Shown: positions 37,901 to 46,955 of the stretch, piece after piece
Position numbering within the stretch: the stretch's first letter is position 1
Layout: each line of letters starts with the position of its first letter
Source: JAUIAI01 sp041396585
GTDB taxonomy: Bacteria > Pseudomonadota > Gammaproteobacteria > Burkholderiales > Burkholderiaceae_E
Assembly: GCA_041396585.1 (NCBI GenBank)
Contig: JAWKYG010000001.1
Span: 1 to 64,000 of the forward strand
Direction: 5' to 3'
Length of the DNA: 64,000 bases
Position numbers and translations under genes: made by a program
The notes under the pieces: model-generated
What the model saw: the letters and a program-made list of their open reading frames with translations, nothing else
What the model was told of the DNA's origin: nothing
Database searches by the model: none

Positions 37901-38520
37901 AGCTTCATGGCGCACCAGCAGCCGCTGTAGCGGCTGAGCGCGATCCCGTGCAGACCGTAGTCGAGCATTTCCTGGGCATTGGCCGGGTAGAGCACCGGAA
38001 TGCCGGCGGCCACGAAGTTCAGGTCGGAGTAGTTGGCCACCGTGCTCGACTTGGCGCCATGATCATCGCCGGCCAGAGCCAGTACGCCGCCATGAGGCGC
38101 CGAGCCGGCCTGATTGGCATGGCGGAACGGATCGCCCGAACGGTCCACGCCCGGTCCCTTGCCATACCAGATACCGAACACGCCATCGACCTTGGCGCCA
38201 GGGAACACGCCGACATACTGGGTGCCCCAGAGCGCGGTGGCCGCCAGGTCTTCATTGACCGCCGGACGAAAGACGATGTTCTCTTCTTTGAGAAATTTGT
38301 CCGCGGCCCAGAGTTCGATGTCATAGCGACCCAGTGGCGAGCCGCGATAGCCGGAGATGTAGCCGCCGGTGTTCAGCCCGGCCGCGGCATCGCGCCGGTG
38401 TTGCTGTAGTGGCAGACGCACCAGCGCCTGCATGCCGGTCATGTAGAGCCACCCGGATTCGACCGAATAGCGGTCGGTGAGGGTCATGGACAGACGACGT
38501 GAATCGGCGGGGGCGTTCAT
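34911..38520 (-). CDS. Fused indolepyruvate:ferredoxin oxidoreductase-type 2-oxoacid oxidoreductase (frameshift)
   Basis: Very large thiamine-diphosphate enzyme (about 1200 aa) that oxidatively decarboxylates a 2-oxoacid, such as an aryl pyruvate, to acyl-CoA. In order come the pyrimidine-binding half (LNTGGYISGYRGSPLGRYDI), the diphosphate-binding half (FCSGCPHARSTKVPEGSRAL, IGDGTLFHSG), a ferredoxin-like Cys cluster (CEGCGDCGVQARCLSI and CNKDFSCQEGFCPSF) and the gamma domain (VAGIGGTGVVTIGQTLAMAA). A single break near 37538-37544 follows VGAVWPLD and is repaired to EIVREFADGLATVLVVEEKR by losing one base or adding two. It is divergent from the TRAP binding-protein gene. Confidence 0.9.
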
Positions 38521-38875
38521 GGGGTGTCTCCTGGCGGGGCGGACGCGTCGAGAAGGTTCTCTGGCCCATGGTCATGGCCCACTGCCGTGCAACCCGCATT
38601 ATAGGGTTGTCCCACGGTCTCGCATGAGGCGCTCTGTGGATCTTGCAGATGGTGGTGAGCCGCGTCGCGCGAGCCGCATCGACCGGGCCCACGGACCGAG
38701 GCGGCGAACGTTTTGCGAACGCTCTCCGTATAACGTCGCGCCTATCGCCGGAGCCTCCATGGAGCGGCTGCGAGCGAGATCCGTCGATGCGCGCACCCAG
38801 TGTGTGCTCACCCAGTGTGTGCTCACCCTGGCCGGCGGCATTGGCATGATGAATACCTTCCAAAGGAGAAAGGCG
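38521..38875. other. Divergent intergenic region with a 15-bp direct repeat
   Basis: This 355-bp gap lies between the large oxidoreductase (minus) and dctP (plus). It contains two tandem copies of CACCCAGTGTGTGCT (38794-38808 and 38809-38823), with a third beginning (CACCC). No palindrome, RNA or convincing promoter pair is seen. The repeats, 53 bp upstream of dctP, could bind a regulator. Confidence 0.5.
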
Positions 38876-39874
38876 ATGACCATCCGGCTTCGCGATGTAC
38901 TCAGGCTCATCCTCGGCGCCACCGTTGTCTCAATGTCGATGAGCGCGGCTCAGGCACAGACAACGCTCAAGCTTGGCCATGTTTCCGGTGACAAGGGGCC
39001 GATCGGTTCGGCCGCGACCCGGCTCGCCACGGCCCTCGAGGCGCTGTCAGGCGGCGAGTTGAAGATTCAGATCGTGGCCAGAGGAGCGCTTGGTGGCTTG
39101 AACGAACATTGGGCCCAACTGCGCACCGGAGCCCTCGATATGACTGTCGTGGATGTTCCTGCGGTGGCGCTGATGAAAGAGGGGCGCTCATTTGGTGCCC
39201 TGACCACGCCATTCCTGTTCAGAGATCAGGGTCATCTTCGAAGCTTCGGAGAAAGCGATCTGTTTGCTTCGATGACCGCGGGCCTGGAGCAGGCCACCGG
39301 CATTCGTTTTCTCAGTCATGTCGGCGAGCGGGCACCGCGTGCATTGGCAACCACCCGGCAACCGGTACGCAGCGTGGCCGATCTGCAATCCTTGAAGATT
39401 CGCACGCCACCATCGCCGATGGTTCAAAAGGTGTTCCAGGCATGGGGCGCAGTGCCGACACCCACCAGTGCGGCGGAAATGCTCACGGCGCTCAAGAGTG
39501 GCGCGGTTGATGGAAATGACCTCGATGTCCTGGCCGTCGCTCATGGGCGCAGCATCAAGGTCATCAAGTATTTCACCCCGATCGACTATGCGCGGGCCAG
39601 CATCGGCGCCTGGATCAGCAGCGTCAGGTGGGAGAAACTCGACGAGCGCCAGCGCGCATGGTTGGTGGCGGCGGCTCAGGCGGCCGGGCGCGATGGCCAG
39701 GCCGGCTTCGACCAGGAGGTGAATGCGGCTTTGGCCAAGATCAGGGCTGCGGGCATCGAAGTGATCGAGCCGGATATCGCGAGCTTTCACCCGGTGACCA
39801 GAAAGATCGTCGACGCCTTCGAAGGCAAGGTCTGGCCAGCCGGCACGGTGGCCAGGATTCAGTCGATGCGCTAG
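38876..39874 (+). CDS. TRAP transporter binding protein, DctP family
   Basis: Periplasmic solute receptor of a tripartite ATP-independent transporter. ATG 38876 has AAAGGAG upstream. A signal peptide ends near MSAAQA, followed by QTTLKLGHVSGDKGPIGSAA. FLSHVGERAPRALATTRQPV, LQSLKIRTPPSPMVQKVFQA and WGAVPTPTSAAEMLTALKSG are typical DctP blocks; the Arg in LKIRTP anchors the carboxylate of the ligand. The length of 332 aa is normal. It converges on its probable permease genes instead of preceding them. Confidence 0.92.
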   Translation: MTIRLRDVLRLILGATVVSMSMSAAQAQTTLKLGHVSGDKGPIGSAATRLATALEALSGGELKIQIVARGALGGLNEHWAQLRTGALDMTVVDVPAVALMKEGRSFGALTTPFLFRDQGHLRSFGESDLFASMTAGLEQATGIRFLSHVGERAPRALATTRQPVRSVADLQSLKIRTPPSPMVQKVFQAWGAVPTPTSAAEMLTALKSGAVDGNDLDVLAVAHGRSIKVIKYFTPIDYARASIGAWISSVRWEKLDERQRAWLVAAAQAAGRDGQAGFDQEVNAALAKIRAAGIEVIEPDIASFHPVTRKIVDAFEGKVWPAGTVARIQSMR

Positions 39875-39939
39875 ACATCATGGTCGCCAGCGGCCTGCCC
39901 AGGTGGGCGGGTAGGAGGCGTGTTGAGGGTCCGGCCGGC

Positions 39940-41220
39940 CTAAGATAACCATCCCAGGCCGGTCGAGAGCGGTTCGAACAGCACCAGCGCGATCAGCAGC
40001 AGTAGCAGGGCCGCCATGAAGGGCAGCAATTCGCGCAGCACGGCGCCGATGGGCGCGCCCGACTGTGATGCACACATGAACAGCAGAACCCCGATCGGCG
40101 GTGTGATCAGTCCGAGCGCCGATGCGAACACGGCCACGATGCCCACCTGCAAGATGGGCACACCCGCGTCCACAAGCATCGGGGTCAGTGGCGGAACGAT
40201 CAACATCAGTTGCAATCCGACGCCCACGAACGTGCCGCTGACCACCAAGAGGGCGGCCACCAGGGCGAGCAAGCGCGTCTTCTCGATGTCCAGGTTGGCC
40301 AGGCCTTGGGCGATGCTTCGATCCAGCCCAAGGCTGCCCATTACCCAGAGTGCGGCCCCCGACACGGCAATGATCGACAGGATGCGGGCGGCATCTTCGG
40401 AGGCAGACAGCAGCGCACGCCCGAGCTCGGTCAATGTCAGGTCACGATGAACGACAACGCACAAGAGCACCGCGTACACGACCGCCAGGGCGGCGAGTTC
40501 GGTGGCCGTCGCCATCCCCTGGGCGAGCGCGGTCACGAGCATGACCGGTAGAAGCAACGCGCCGCTCGCGCCGCGTATGGCCTGCCCAAGATGCCTCCTG
40601 CCCTGCCAGGTGCCTTGGGGATGGCCGCGTCGGCGCGCGATCACCGTGGCCACGATGAACAGATAGGCGGCCATCAACAAGCCCGGGAGCAGGCCGGCCA
40701 GAAACAGATCCTCCAGGGATACGTCATTGAATAGCGCAAACAAGACCATCGGGAGAGACGGCGGAATCAGCAGCGCGATGGGCGCTGAAGCCGCGGTGAC
40801 CGCGGCCGCGTAGGCGGGTTCGTAGCCTTGCTGCTTCATCGCCGGCACCACGGTCGAGCCGATCGCCGCGACGTCGGCGAGGGCCGATCCGGTGATCCCG
40901 CCGAACAACAGGCTGGCACCGATATTGACCTGGGCGAGACCACCTCTCATCGGGGCCAGCAACGCGTTAGCCAGAGTCAGCAGGCGGGTGGTGATGCCGC
41001 CGGCATTCATGATCGCGCCGAGCAGATAGAACAGGGCGACGGCGCTCAGCGCGGAGGACTCCAGGCCTCGGTTGAGTACCTGAACCAGCACGAGCGGGGT
41101 CATGGCGGGGAAGGCCAGCGAGTAGATGACTGTCGCCATAGCCAATGAGAGAAATACCGGCAGCCGCATCGCCAGGCCGAGCACGAAGACGCCAAGAAGC
41201 ACGGCCGTCTGCCAGATCAT
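39940..41220 (-). CDS. TRAP transporter large permease, DctM family
   Basis: Membrane subunit with about 12 helices (426 aa). GRASLLFGGITGSALADVAAI-type sequence (ASLLFGGITGSALADVAAIG) and SAPIALLIPPSLPMVLFALF are DctM signatures. So is GLGLQLMLIVPPLTPMLVDAG-like text near residue 350 (GVGLQLMLIVPPLTPMLVDA). ATG 41220 overlaps the dctQ stop (ATGA). An upstream in-frame extension is antisense-type noise and is excluded. It is convergent with dctP, with a 65-bp gap. Confidence 0.93.
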   Translation of the reverse strand: MIWQTAVLLGVFVLGLAMRLPVFLSLAMATVIYSLAFPAMTPLVLVQVLNRGLESSALSAVALFYLLGAIMNAGGITTRLLTLANALLAPMRGGLAQVNIGASLLFGGITGSALADVAAIGSTVVPAMKQQGYEPAYAAAVTAASAPIALLIPPSLPMVLFALFNDVSLEDLFLAGLLPGLLMAAYLFIVATVIARRRGHPQGTWQGRRHLGQAIRGASGALLLPVMLVTALAQGMATATELAALAVVYAVLLCVVVHRDLTLTELGRALLSASEDAARILSIIAVSGAALWVMGSLGLDRSIAQGLANLDIEKTRLLALVAALLVVSGTFVGVGLQLMLIVPPLTPMLVDAGVPILQVGIVAVFASALGLITPPIGVLLFMCASQSGAPIGAVLRELLPFMAALLLLLIALVLFEPLSTGLGWLS

Positions 41221-41669
41221 CGGGCTCGCCCGCGGGCGGGATCGGACAGGTCGATGAGCAGATTCAATGCGGCGGCCAGCGCAAGCAGCGATACGCCGCA
41301 AGCCATCGGCGCGAACTTGGCGCCGGCGGACAGATCGATGACCGGCATCAGCAGCGACGCATACACATCCATCGTCTGCAAGATTTTCGGCAGCAGCCAG
41401 ACACACCCGACGAGCATCAGTGCATCGGCAAGCATCCAGCGCGGGTCATGCCGGTTCGGATGGCTGGCCGGGCGCTGGCTCAGCCGCAAGTGGCCGCGAC
41501 TCAACCACAGATGGGCCGCGCCGATCCAGCCAAATGCGAGCAGGAGCAGGCGCGTGGCATCGCCGAGCCAGAGCAGCGCCGGCCAGGGCAGATGATGGGT
41601 CACGATCGAGATCAGCTCGAGCAGGAGCAGCGACGCCATCAGGGCTCCAACTGCCCGCTGGCTGGCCAT
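41217..41669 (-). CDS. TRAP transporter small permease, DctQ family
   Basis: Four-helix small membrane subunit of the TRAP transporter. The start MASQRAVGALMASLLLLELI (41669) gives 150 aa, the usual size. A longer frame reaching 41828 has only polar, non-family sequence and would overlap the divergent regulator's start. Sequence similarity is weak, as is normal for DctQ. The call rests on size, hydrophobicity and the 4-bp overlap with dctM. Confidence 0.78.
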   Translation of the reverse strand: MASQRAVGALMASLLLLELISIVTHHLPWPALLWLGDATRLLLLAFGWIGAAHLWLSRGHLRLSQRPASHPNRHDPRWMLADALMLVGCVWLLPKILQTMDVYASLLMPVIDLSAGAKFAPMACGVSLLALAAALNLLIDLSDPARGRAR

Positions 41670-41826
41670 GGCTGCGCGCTCGCGGATCCGTATCGCGTTG
41701 GCATGTATTCGACGATCCGGCACGGGGCTTCCAATGCGGCGGGGATCGGGCGGGAGTGCCTGATACGGATTGTCGCATCGGTGGTAGGTATGATGGGCGT
41801 CCATTGGGATCAGATGGTCGTTGGTC

Positions 41827-44800
41827 ATGATCGAGATCCGGTTTCTCGGCGCGCTCAGCATCGTCATCGACGGTCATGCCGTCGCTGCCTTGAGTTCGCG
41901 CGGTGTTTCGCTGCTTGCCCGGTTGCTGCTGGATGGCCGCGGCAATCCACTCTTGCGCTCCGCCCTGGCGCAATCGCTTTGGCCCGACTCCGATCTCGCT
42001 CAGGCGCGAACCAATCTGCGCCGCGAGCTGCATGGTCTGCGCAGGGCCCATGCGTGCCTGGACGCAGCGATTCAGGCGGATGCGAAGTCGGTCGCCTGGG
42101 TGATGCCTGATGGCGCGGATTTCGACATCGACAGTCTGGCAGTCGCTTTGGCGCAGATCGATCAAGTGCCGCACGCAGAGCCCCTTCGCCAGCTCGCCTG
42201 TCGTCTCCTCGCGCTCGAGCGGGGAGAGCTGCTGGCCGGCCTCAACGATTCCTGGGTGATCGAGCGTCGACGCGAGCTGCAGGCCGAGCTCGACCTGGGC
42301 TTCGAATCGCTCGCGGTGCGTCTTCAAGGTGCCGGGGAGGCAGCCCTGGCGCTGCGCCTGGGCGAGCGCTGGTTGCGCCGTGACCCGGTCTGCGAACCGG
42401 CCTATCGTCTGGCGATGTGGGCGCATGCCGAGCTGGGTAGTCGTGCGGGGCTAGCCGCGACCTGGCGTCGATGCAGGCAGCAACTGCGCGATGAACTGGG
42501 GGTGGATCCGGATGCGCAGACGAAGGCACTGTTTCGCCGTCTGCAGACCGGTGCAACCGGCGCTGCCACCGGCTGGTCGGACAAGCCGGTATCGCTTGCT
42601 GGTCGGGGCGATGTCTGGCAGGTGTTGTCGGAGCGTTGGCGTGCCCTAGCCGACGGAGCGCATCTGGTCGTTCTGACCGGCGAGCCCGGCGCCGGCAAGA
42701 CGGCGTTGGCGAGCGCGTTCGCCGACGCGGTTCGATCGGATGGAGGCATGGCGCTTGCTGCGCGCGCATTCTCTGCCGCAGGCCTGATGCCATTCGCGCC
42801 GATTCGCGACTGGCTCAGTCATGACGCGATGCGCGACGCGCTCGCCGGACTGTCTGCTGCGCAGCGAGAGATTCTCGATCGCGTTCTGCTGGCTGCCGAT
42901 GATCCGGGTCGCGCGCCCGACGCGGCGGCACCCGGCCCGGGCGCGCGCAAAGCCCTGTTCGACACTATTGCCGCCGCGATCGACGGCGCCGGCATGCCTC
43001 TATTGCTATTGCTCGATGATCTTCAGTGGTGTGACGAGGACAGCCTGCAGGCCGTGCTCTATCTGTTTGAACGGGCGGCGCGGCTGCCGGTCCTGTTGAT
43101 CTGCACGCTGCGTGAGTTCGAAGCCGGCTGCGATTCTCTTGCGCTCAGGCTGATCGACCTGTTGTCGGCCGGTGGGCAGCTGACCTCGGTTGGCCTGCCC
43201 GGCCTGTCTCTGGACGAAACCCACGAATTGGTCGATCGCGTGAGCCGCGATCTCGACAGCGCCCTGCTTGAAGAACCTGAGGTGGAGCGAATCCATCGCC
43301 AAAGTGGTGGCAATCCCTTGTTCGCGATCGAGTTGGCGCGGTCGCTGGCTCGCTTCGGAAGCCAGGGGCCGGGGGTGTCGGCACGGCTGGATGGCATGAT
43401 CCGGCAGCGGGTTGCCGTGTTACCGGAATCCGTTCGTCAACTGGCCTGTCTCGCGGCGGTGACGGGAGGAGAGTTCACCGAGTCTGTTCTAGAACGGGCG
43501 ACAGGTGACTCGGAGCGGGTCATCGATGGTCTGGACCAACTCTGGCGTGCCGGACTCGTGACGGATCTCGGTGGTGGTCGGTATATGTTTGCGCACGACT
43601 GCGTTCGTGAATCGATCTATGCCGGCCTCGGCCCGGCTCAGCGCCGCCAGTTGCATCGCAGTATCGGGGCGGCCTTGCTGCTCGGGGAGCGCGCACTGTC
43701 GGTGTGCGGCGAGATCGCCCATCACTGTGAGATGTCCGGCGCGCACGACGAGGCGCTGCCCTGGATCGTGCGTGCGGCCGAGGCGGCCACGCAGAGCCTG
43801 GCGTGTCGCGAGACGATCAGGCTGGCCAGGCGTGGCCTGCTGTTGCTCGATACGCTGCCCGATGAGCCCGGCCATCAACGCACGCGCCTGCAGTTGCTGT
43901 TGAGCATGGGTCATGCAAGCCTTACCAGCGATGGCTACGCCGGCGATCAGATGCGGGAGATCCGCGACCAGATCGAAGCCACTCTGCCCAGGATCGATGA
44001 TGAGCGGATCCGGTTCATGGCCGTTGAGCGTCTGCGTCACTACTACGGCAATCGCCATACAATCCGTGCGCTGGCCCTTGCCGGAGAACTGGTAACCATC
44101 GCCGACCGCCTTGGCTCGGATGAGCACAGAATCAGTGCACGTCGCAGTCTCGCGTTCTCGCAGTTTCAGATGGGTGCATTTCGCGAGTGCATCGAAAGTG
44201 CGGGTGCGGCATGTGCGATCGGCCGGGATGCGCTCGCGCATCGCAGGCTGGATGCTCGGCGACCGACGGTTCACCTGGCGATTGTGTCCGGCCTGCTGGC
44301 GGGCGCGTTGTGGATGTCAGGCCGTTGCCACGAATCGGACCAGCAGCTGTCCGAGTCGCAGGCGCTGCCGATGGAGCACATGCGGCCGGACAGTCAGGCC
44401 TATGTGCGGCACTTCCGGGTTCTCAACGCGATGTTGCGCGATGATGTGGAGGCCGTGCGTCCACATTTGAGCTGGTTTCGGCAGATCAATCGCCATGATC
44501 CGCTACCGGTGACCAGCCTGCTCGAGGCAGACTATTCGAGCTGGCTGCGGGGCAGGGCGGGCGAGTTCGATGCGGCGATCGACCAGCAAATGGTGTCTAT
44601 CACAATCGCATCCGAGAAGGGCCTGGGCATGTTGCAGCCGCAGCGGTTCGCCTGGCTGGCGCGATGGCAGCGGGAGGCGTCCAGGGCGGACGACGCCCTG
44701 GCGAGCATCGGCCAAGGCCTGACCACGGCCGAGCGGCTGAACGAGCGTTTCTGGGACGCCGAACTCCATCGGCTCAGGGCCCTTGTGCTCGCGGATCTTG

Positions 44801-45057
44801 GGCACCCGAGCGTCGAGGTACTCGCTCAGTTCGATCTTGCCGAGCGCACCGCCATCGGTCAGCATGCCGTGCAATTGCAACTGCGCGTCGTGGCCAGCCG
44901 TGCCGGTTATCTGGCGTCGCTTGGTGAGCGGCGCGCGGCACTGAGCGCATTGCGACCACTGATCGTGCGATACGATGATTGCCGGCCGATGCAGGAATTC
45001 GCGATTCTGCTCGAACTTGCCGGCGCGATAGCGACCGAAGAGGCGGGCAGGATGTAG
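41827..45057 (+). CDS. SARP/BTAD-type regulator with AAA/STAND ATPase domain
   Basis: Large cytosolic regulator of 1076 aa. Residues 1-90 form a winged helix (IEIRFLGALSIVIDGHAVAA, LWPDSDLAQARTNLRRELHG). Residues of about 95-240 form the bacterial transcriptional activation domain (GELLAGLNDSWVIERRRELQ, LRDELGVDPDAQTKALFRRL). An ATPase module follows, with Walker A TGEPGAGKTALA and Walker B LLLLLDDLQWCDEDSL. A helical repeat-rich C-terminal half completes it. No C-terminal LuxR helix-turn-helix is seen, so DNA binding is N-terminal. It is divergent from dctQM (157-bp gap), which it may control. Such AfsR-like proteins are best known in actinobacteria and less usual in gammaproteobacteria. Confidence 0.88.
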   Translation: MIEIRFLGALSIVIDGHAVAALSSRGVSLLARLLLDGRGNPLLRSALAQSLWPDSDLAQARTNLRRELHGLRRAHACLDAAIQADAKSVAWVMPDGADFDIDSLAVALAQIDQVPHAEPLRQLACRLLALERGELLAGLNDSWVIERRRELQAELDLGFESLAVRLQGAGEAALALRLGERWLRRDPVCEPAYRLAMWAHAELGSRAGLAATWRRCRQQLRDELGVDPDAQTKALFRRLQTGATGAATGWSDKPVSLAGRGDVWQVLSERWRALADGAHLVVLTGEPGAGKTALASAFADAVRSDGGMALAARAFSAAGLMPFAPIRDWLSHDAMRDALAGLSAAQREILDRVLLAADDPGRAPDAAAPGPGARKALFDTIAAAIDGAGMPLLLLLDDLQWCDEDSLQAVLYLFERAARLPVLLICTLREFEAGCDSLALRLIDLLSAGGQLTSVGLPGLSLDETHELVDRVSRDLDSALLEEPEVERIHRQSGGNPLFAIELARSLARFGSQGPGVSARLDGMIRQRVAVLPESVRQLACLAAVTGGEFTESVLERATGDSERVIDGLDQLWRAGLVTDLGGGRYMFAHDCVRESIYAGLGPAQRRQLHRSIGAALLLGERALSVCGEIAHHCEMSGAHDEALPWIVRAAEAATQSLACRETIRLARRGLLLLDTLPDEPGHQRTRLQLLLSMGHASLTSDGYAGDQMREIRDQIEATLPRIDDERIRFMAVERLRHYYGNRHTIRALALAGELVTIADRLGSDEHRISARRSLAFSQFQMGAFRECIESAGAACAIGRDALAHRRLDARRPTVHLAIVSGLLAGALWMSGRCHESDQQLSESQALPMEHMRPDSQAYVRHFRVLNAMLRDDVEAVRPHLSWFRQINRHDPLPVTSLLEADYSSWLRGRAGEFDAAIDQQMVSITIASEKGLGMLQPQRFAWLARWQREASRADDALASIGQGLTTAERLNERFWDAELHRLRALVLADLGHPSVEVLAQFDLAERTAIGQHAVQLQLRVVASRAGYLASLGERRAALSALRPLIVRYDDCRPMQEFAILLELAGAIATEEAGRM

Positions 45058-45097
45058 GCAGGAGCGAGCTGGTGCCCGCGCCCGCCTGGCACGGTGC

Positions 45098-45977
45098 TCA
45101 GCTCCCTTGGGCCGGCTGGCGCAGGCCAGCAGGCGCACCGCATTCTCCTCAGGATCAGCGGCTTGACCTCATCGCGAAAGCCCGCTTTTTCGAAGTCTTC
45201 GAGCCAGCGCTCGGGCGCGATCAGCGGGTAGTCGGATCCGAACAGCACGCGATCCCTGAGCAGGGTGTTCGCATACTGGACCAGTTGCGGCGGGAAGTAC
45301 TTCGGCGACCAGCCGGACAGATCGATGTAGACATTCGGCTTGTGCATGGCGACCGACAAGGCCTCGTCCTGCCACGGGAAGGACGGGTGCGCGATGATGA
45401 TCGGCATGTCGCCGAAGTGCAGCGCGACATCATCGAGGTGCATCGGGTTGGAGTACTCGAGGCGCAGGCCGCCGCCGCATTTCATGCCGCTGCCGATGCC
45501 GGAATGCCCGCTGTGAAACACCGCGGGCAGCTTGTACTCATTGATGACCTCGTAGATCGGCCAGGCCATCCGATCCCAGGGGTGGAAGCCCTGCACGGTG
45601 GGGTGGAACTTGAAGCCCTTGACGCCATGCTCCTCGATCAGGCGGCGCGCCTCGCGCGCGCCCATCTTGCCCTTGTGCGGATCGATGCTGGCCCAGGCGA
45701 TCATGATGTCGCTGTTCTCGGCGGCCGCCGCGGCGATCTCCTCGTTCGGAATGCGCCGCCGGCCCTGCTGGGCCTCGGCATCGACGGTGAACATGACCAG
45801 GCCGATCTTGAGTTCACGATAGTGGGCGATGGTCTCGGCGATGGTGGGGCGCCTGGACGAGCGAAAGTACTTGTCGGCCGCGCGATCGAACTCCTCGCCA
45901 TAGGCGTCGAAGGGATTCCAGCAGGACACTTCGGCGTGGGTGTGGATGTCGATGGCGATGAGTTCGTCGATGTTCAT
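45098..45977 (-). CDS. Amidohydrolase, 4-hydroxyphenyl-beta-ketoacyl-CoA hydrolase (CouO)-like (frameshift)
   Basis: Metal-dependent amidohydrolase of the ACMSD-like group. Visible are AIDIHTHAEVSCWNPFDAYG (HxH), GVKGFKFHPTVQGFHPWDRM, PAVFHSGHSGIGSGMKCGGG and VLFGSDYPLIAPERW (catalytic Asp). These blocks resemble the hydrolase that cleaves beta-ketoacyl-CoA intermediates in hydroxycinnamate degradation. Near 45146-45149 one G is missing: LILREN-AVRLLACASRPKG is interrupted. A second missing G near 45103 would give a stop at 45098-45100 and about 293 aa; otherwise the frame runs far into the convergent regulator. It is divergent from the crotonase across a palindrome. Confidence 0.82.
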
Positions 45978-46043
45978 GAGGGCGGCTCGTGGGTCTGGGG
46001 CAAAGCCCGAATTGGCGAATGATCGGGGTGGTCACTGGCAAAC

Positions 46044-46062
46044 TAGTTATATATTATAACTA
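46044..46062. promoter_or_regulatory. 19-bp palindrome, candidate MarR (CouR-like) operator
   Basis: TAGTTATA-TAT-TATAACTA is a perfect 8+3+8 palindrome in an AT-rich island in the 111-bp gap between the divergent amidohydrolase and crotonase genes, 26 bp before the crotonase start. Size, symmetry and AT content match MarR operators, and a marR gene lies in the same cluster. Confidence 0.65.
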
Positions 46063-46088
46063 AATAGACTTGCCCTCAGGAGAACCCG

Positions 46089-46955
46089 ATGTCCGATACC
46101 CCCGCGCCGGCGGCCGATGCGCTTGCCGGCTTCGAAGCGCTGCCCGAAAACGATGCCTTCGAGCAGATCAATGTGCGCATGCGCGATGCCATCGTGCATG
46201 TCGAGATCGATCGCGAGCCCAAGCGCAATGCGCTCTGCGATTCGCTGGTGCTGGAGCTCGAGCGCTGCTTTCGCGGTCTGCCCTCCGGTACCCGTGCGGT
46301 GATGCTCAGCGGGGTTGGCAAGCACTTCTGCGCCGGGCTGGATCTTTCCGAGATGTCCTCGCATGATGCCGCCGGCGGGGCGCGCCACTCGCGCATGTGG
46401 CACGAGGCCTTTCGCCACATCCAGTACTCACCGGCGCCGGTGATCGCGGTGCTGCGCGGAGCCGTGATCGGTGGCGGGCTGGAGCTGGCATCGTCGGCCC
46501 ATCTGCGGGTGGCCGAGCCGAGCGCCTTCTTCGCGCTGCCCGAGGGCTCGCGCGGGCTGTTCCTGGGCGGCGGCGGCTCAGTGCGCATCTCGCGGCTGAT
46601 CGGTGTGCCGCGGGTGGCCGACATGATGCTCACCGGTCGCACCATGACCGCCGAACAGGCCGAGCGAATCGCGCTGGTGAACTATCTGGTCGGCGAAGGC
46701 GAGGGCATGGCGCAGGCGGTGAGCCTGGCCGAGCGCATCGCCAGCAATGCGCCGATGTCCAACTATGCGATCGTGCAGGCGCTGCCGCGCATCGTCGAGC
46801 AGGGGCCCGAGGAGGGCCTGTTCACGGAGTCGCTGATGGCCGCGATCGCCCAGGCCGACGAAGAGGCCAAGTCGCGGATGCGTGACTTTCTTTCCGGCAA
46901 GGCCGGAACCAAGGTGCGTCAGACGCAGAACGCGGGTCAGGAGGGCGCTCAATGA
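46089..46955 (+). CDS. Crotonase (enoyl-CoA hydratase/isomerase family), CouM-like position
   Basis: Predicted CoA-thioester hydratase. The 288-aa protein has crotonase motifs DREPKRNALCDSLVLELERC, the oxyanion-hole segments VGKHFCAGLDLSEMSSHDAA and LRGAVIGGGLELASSAHLRV, and FALPEGSRGLFLGGGGSVRI. The general-acid/base Glu of the hydratase position appears as PEGS in this last segment. A 30-residue N-terminal tail precedes the domain. AGGAG lies upstream of the ATG. It overlaps the downstream CoA-ligase gene by 4 bp (ATGA). In this context it would hydrate a cinnamoyl-CoA. Confidence 0.9.
   Translation: MSDTPAPAADALAGFEALPENDAFEQINVRMRDAIVHVEIDREPKRNALCDSLVLELERCFRGLPSGTRAVMLSGVGKHFCAGLDLSEMSSHDAAGGARHSRMWHEAFRHIQYSPAPVIAVLRGAVIGGGLELASSAHLRVAEPSAFFALPEGSRGLFLGGGGSVRISRLIGVPRVADMMLTGRTMTAEQAERIALVNYLVGEGEGMAQAVSLAERIASNAPMSNYAIVQALPRIVEQGPEEGLFTESLMAAIAQADEEAKSRMRDFLSGKAGTKVRQTQNAGQEGAQ

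Noticed and set aside
44503..45138. Continuation of the amidohydrolase frame antisense into the SARP gene
   Set aside because: The family ends soon after the conserved LILREN segment. The extension is read only because an indel hides the stop near 45098.
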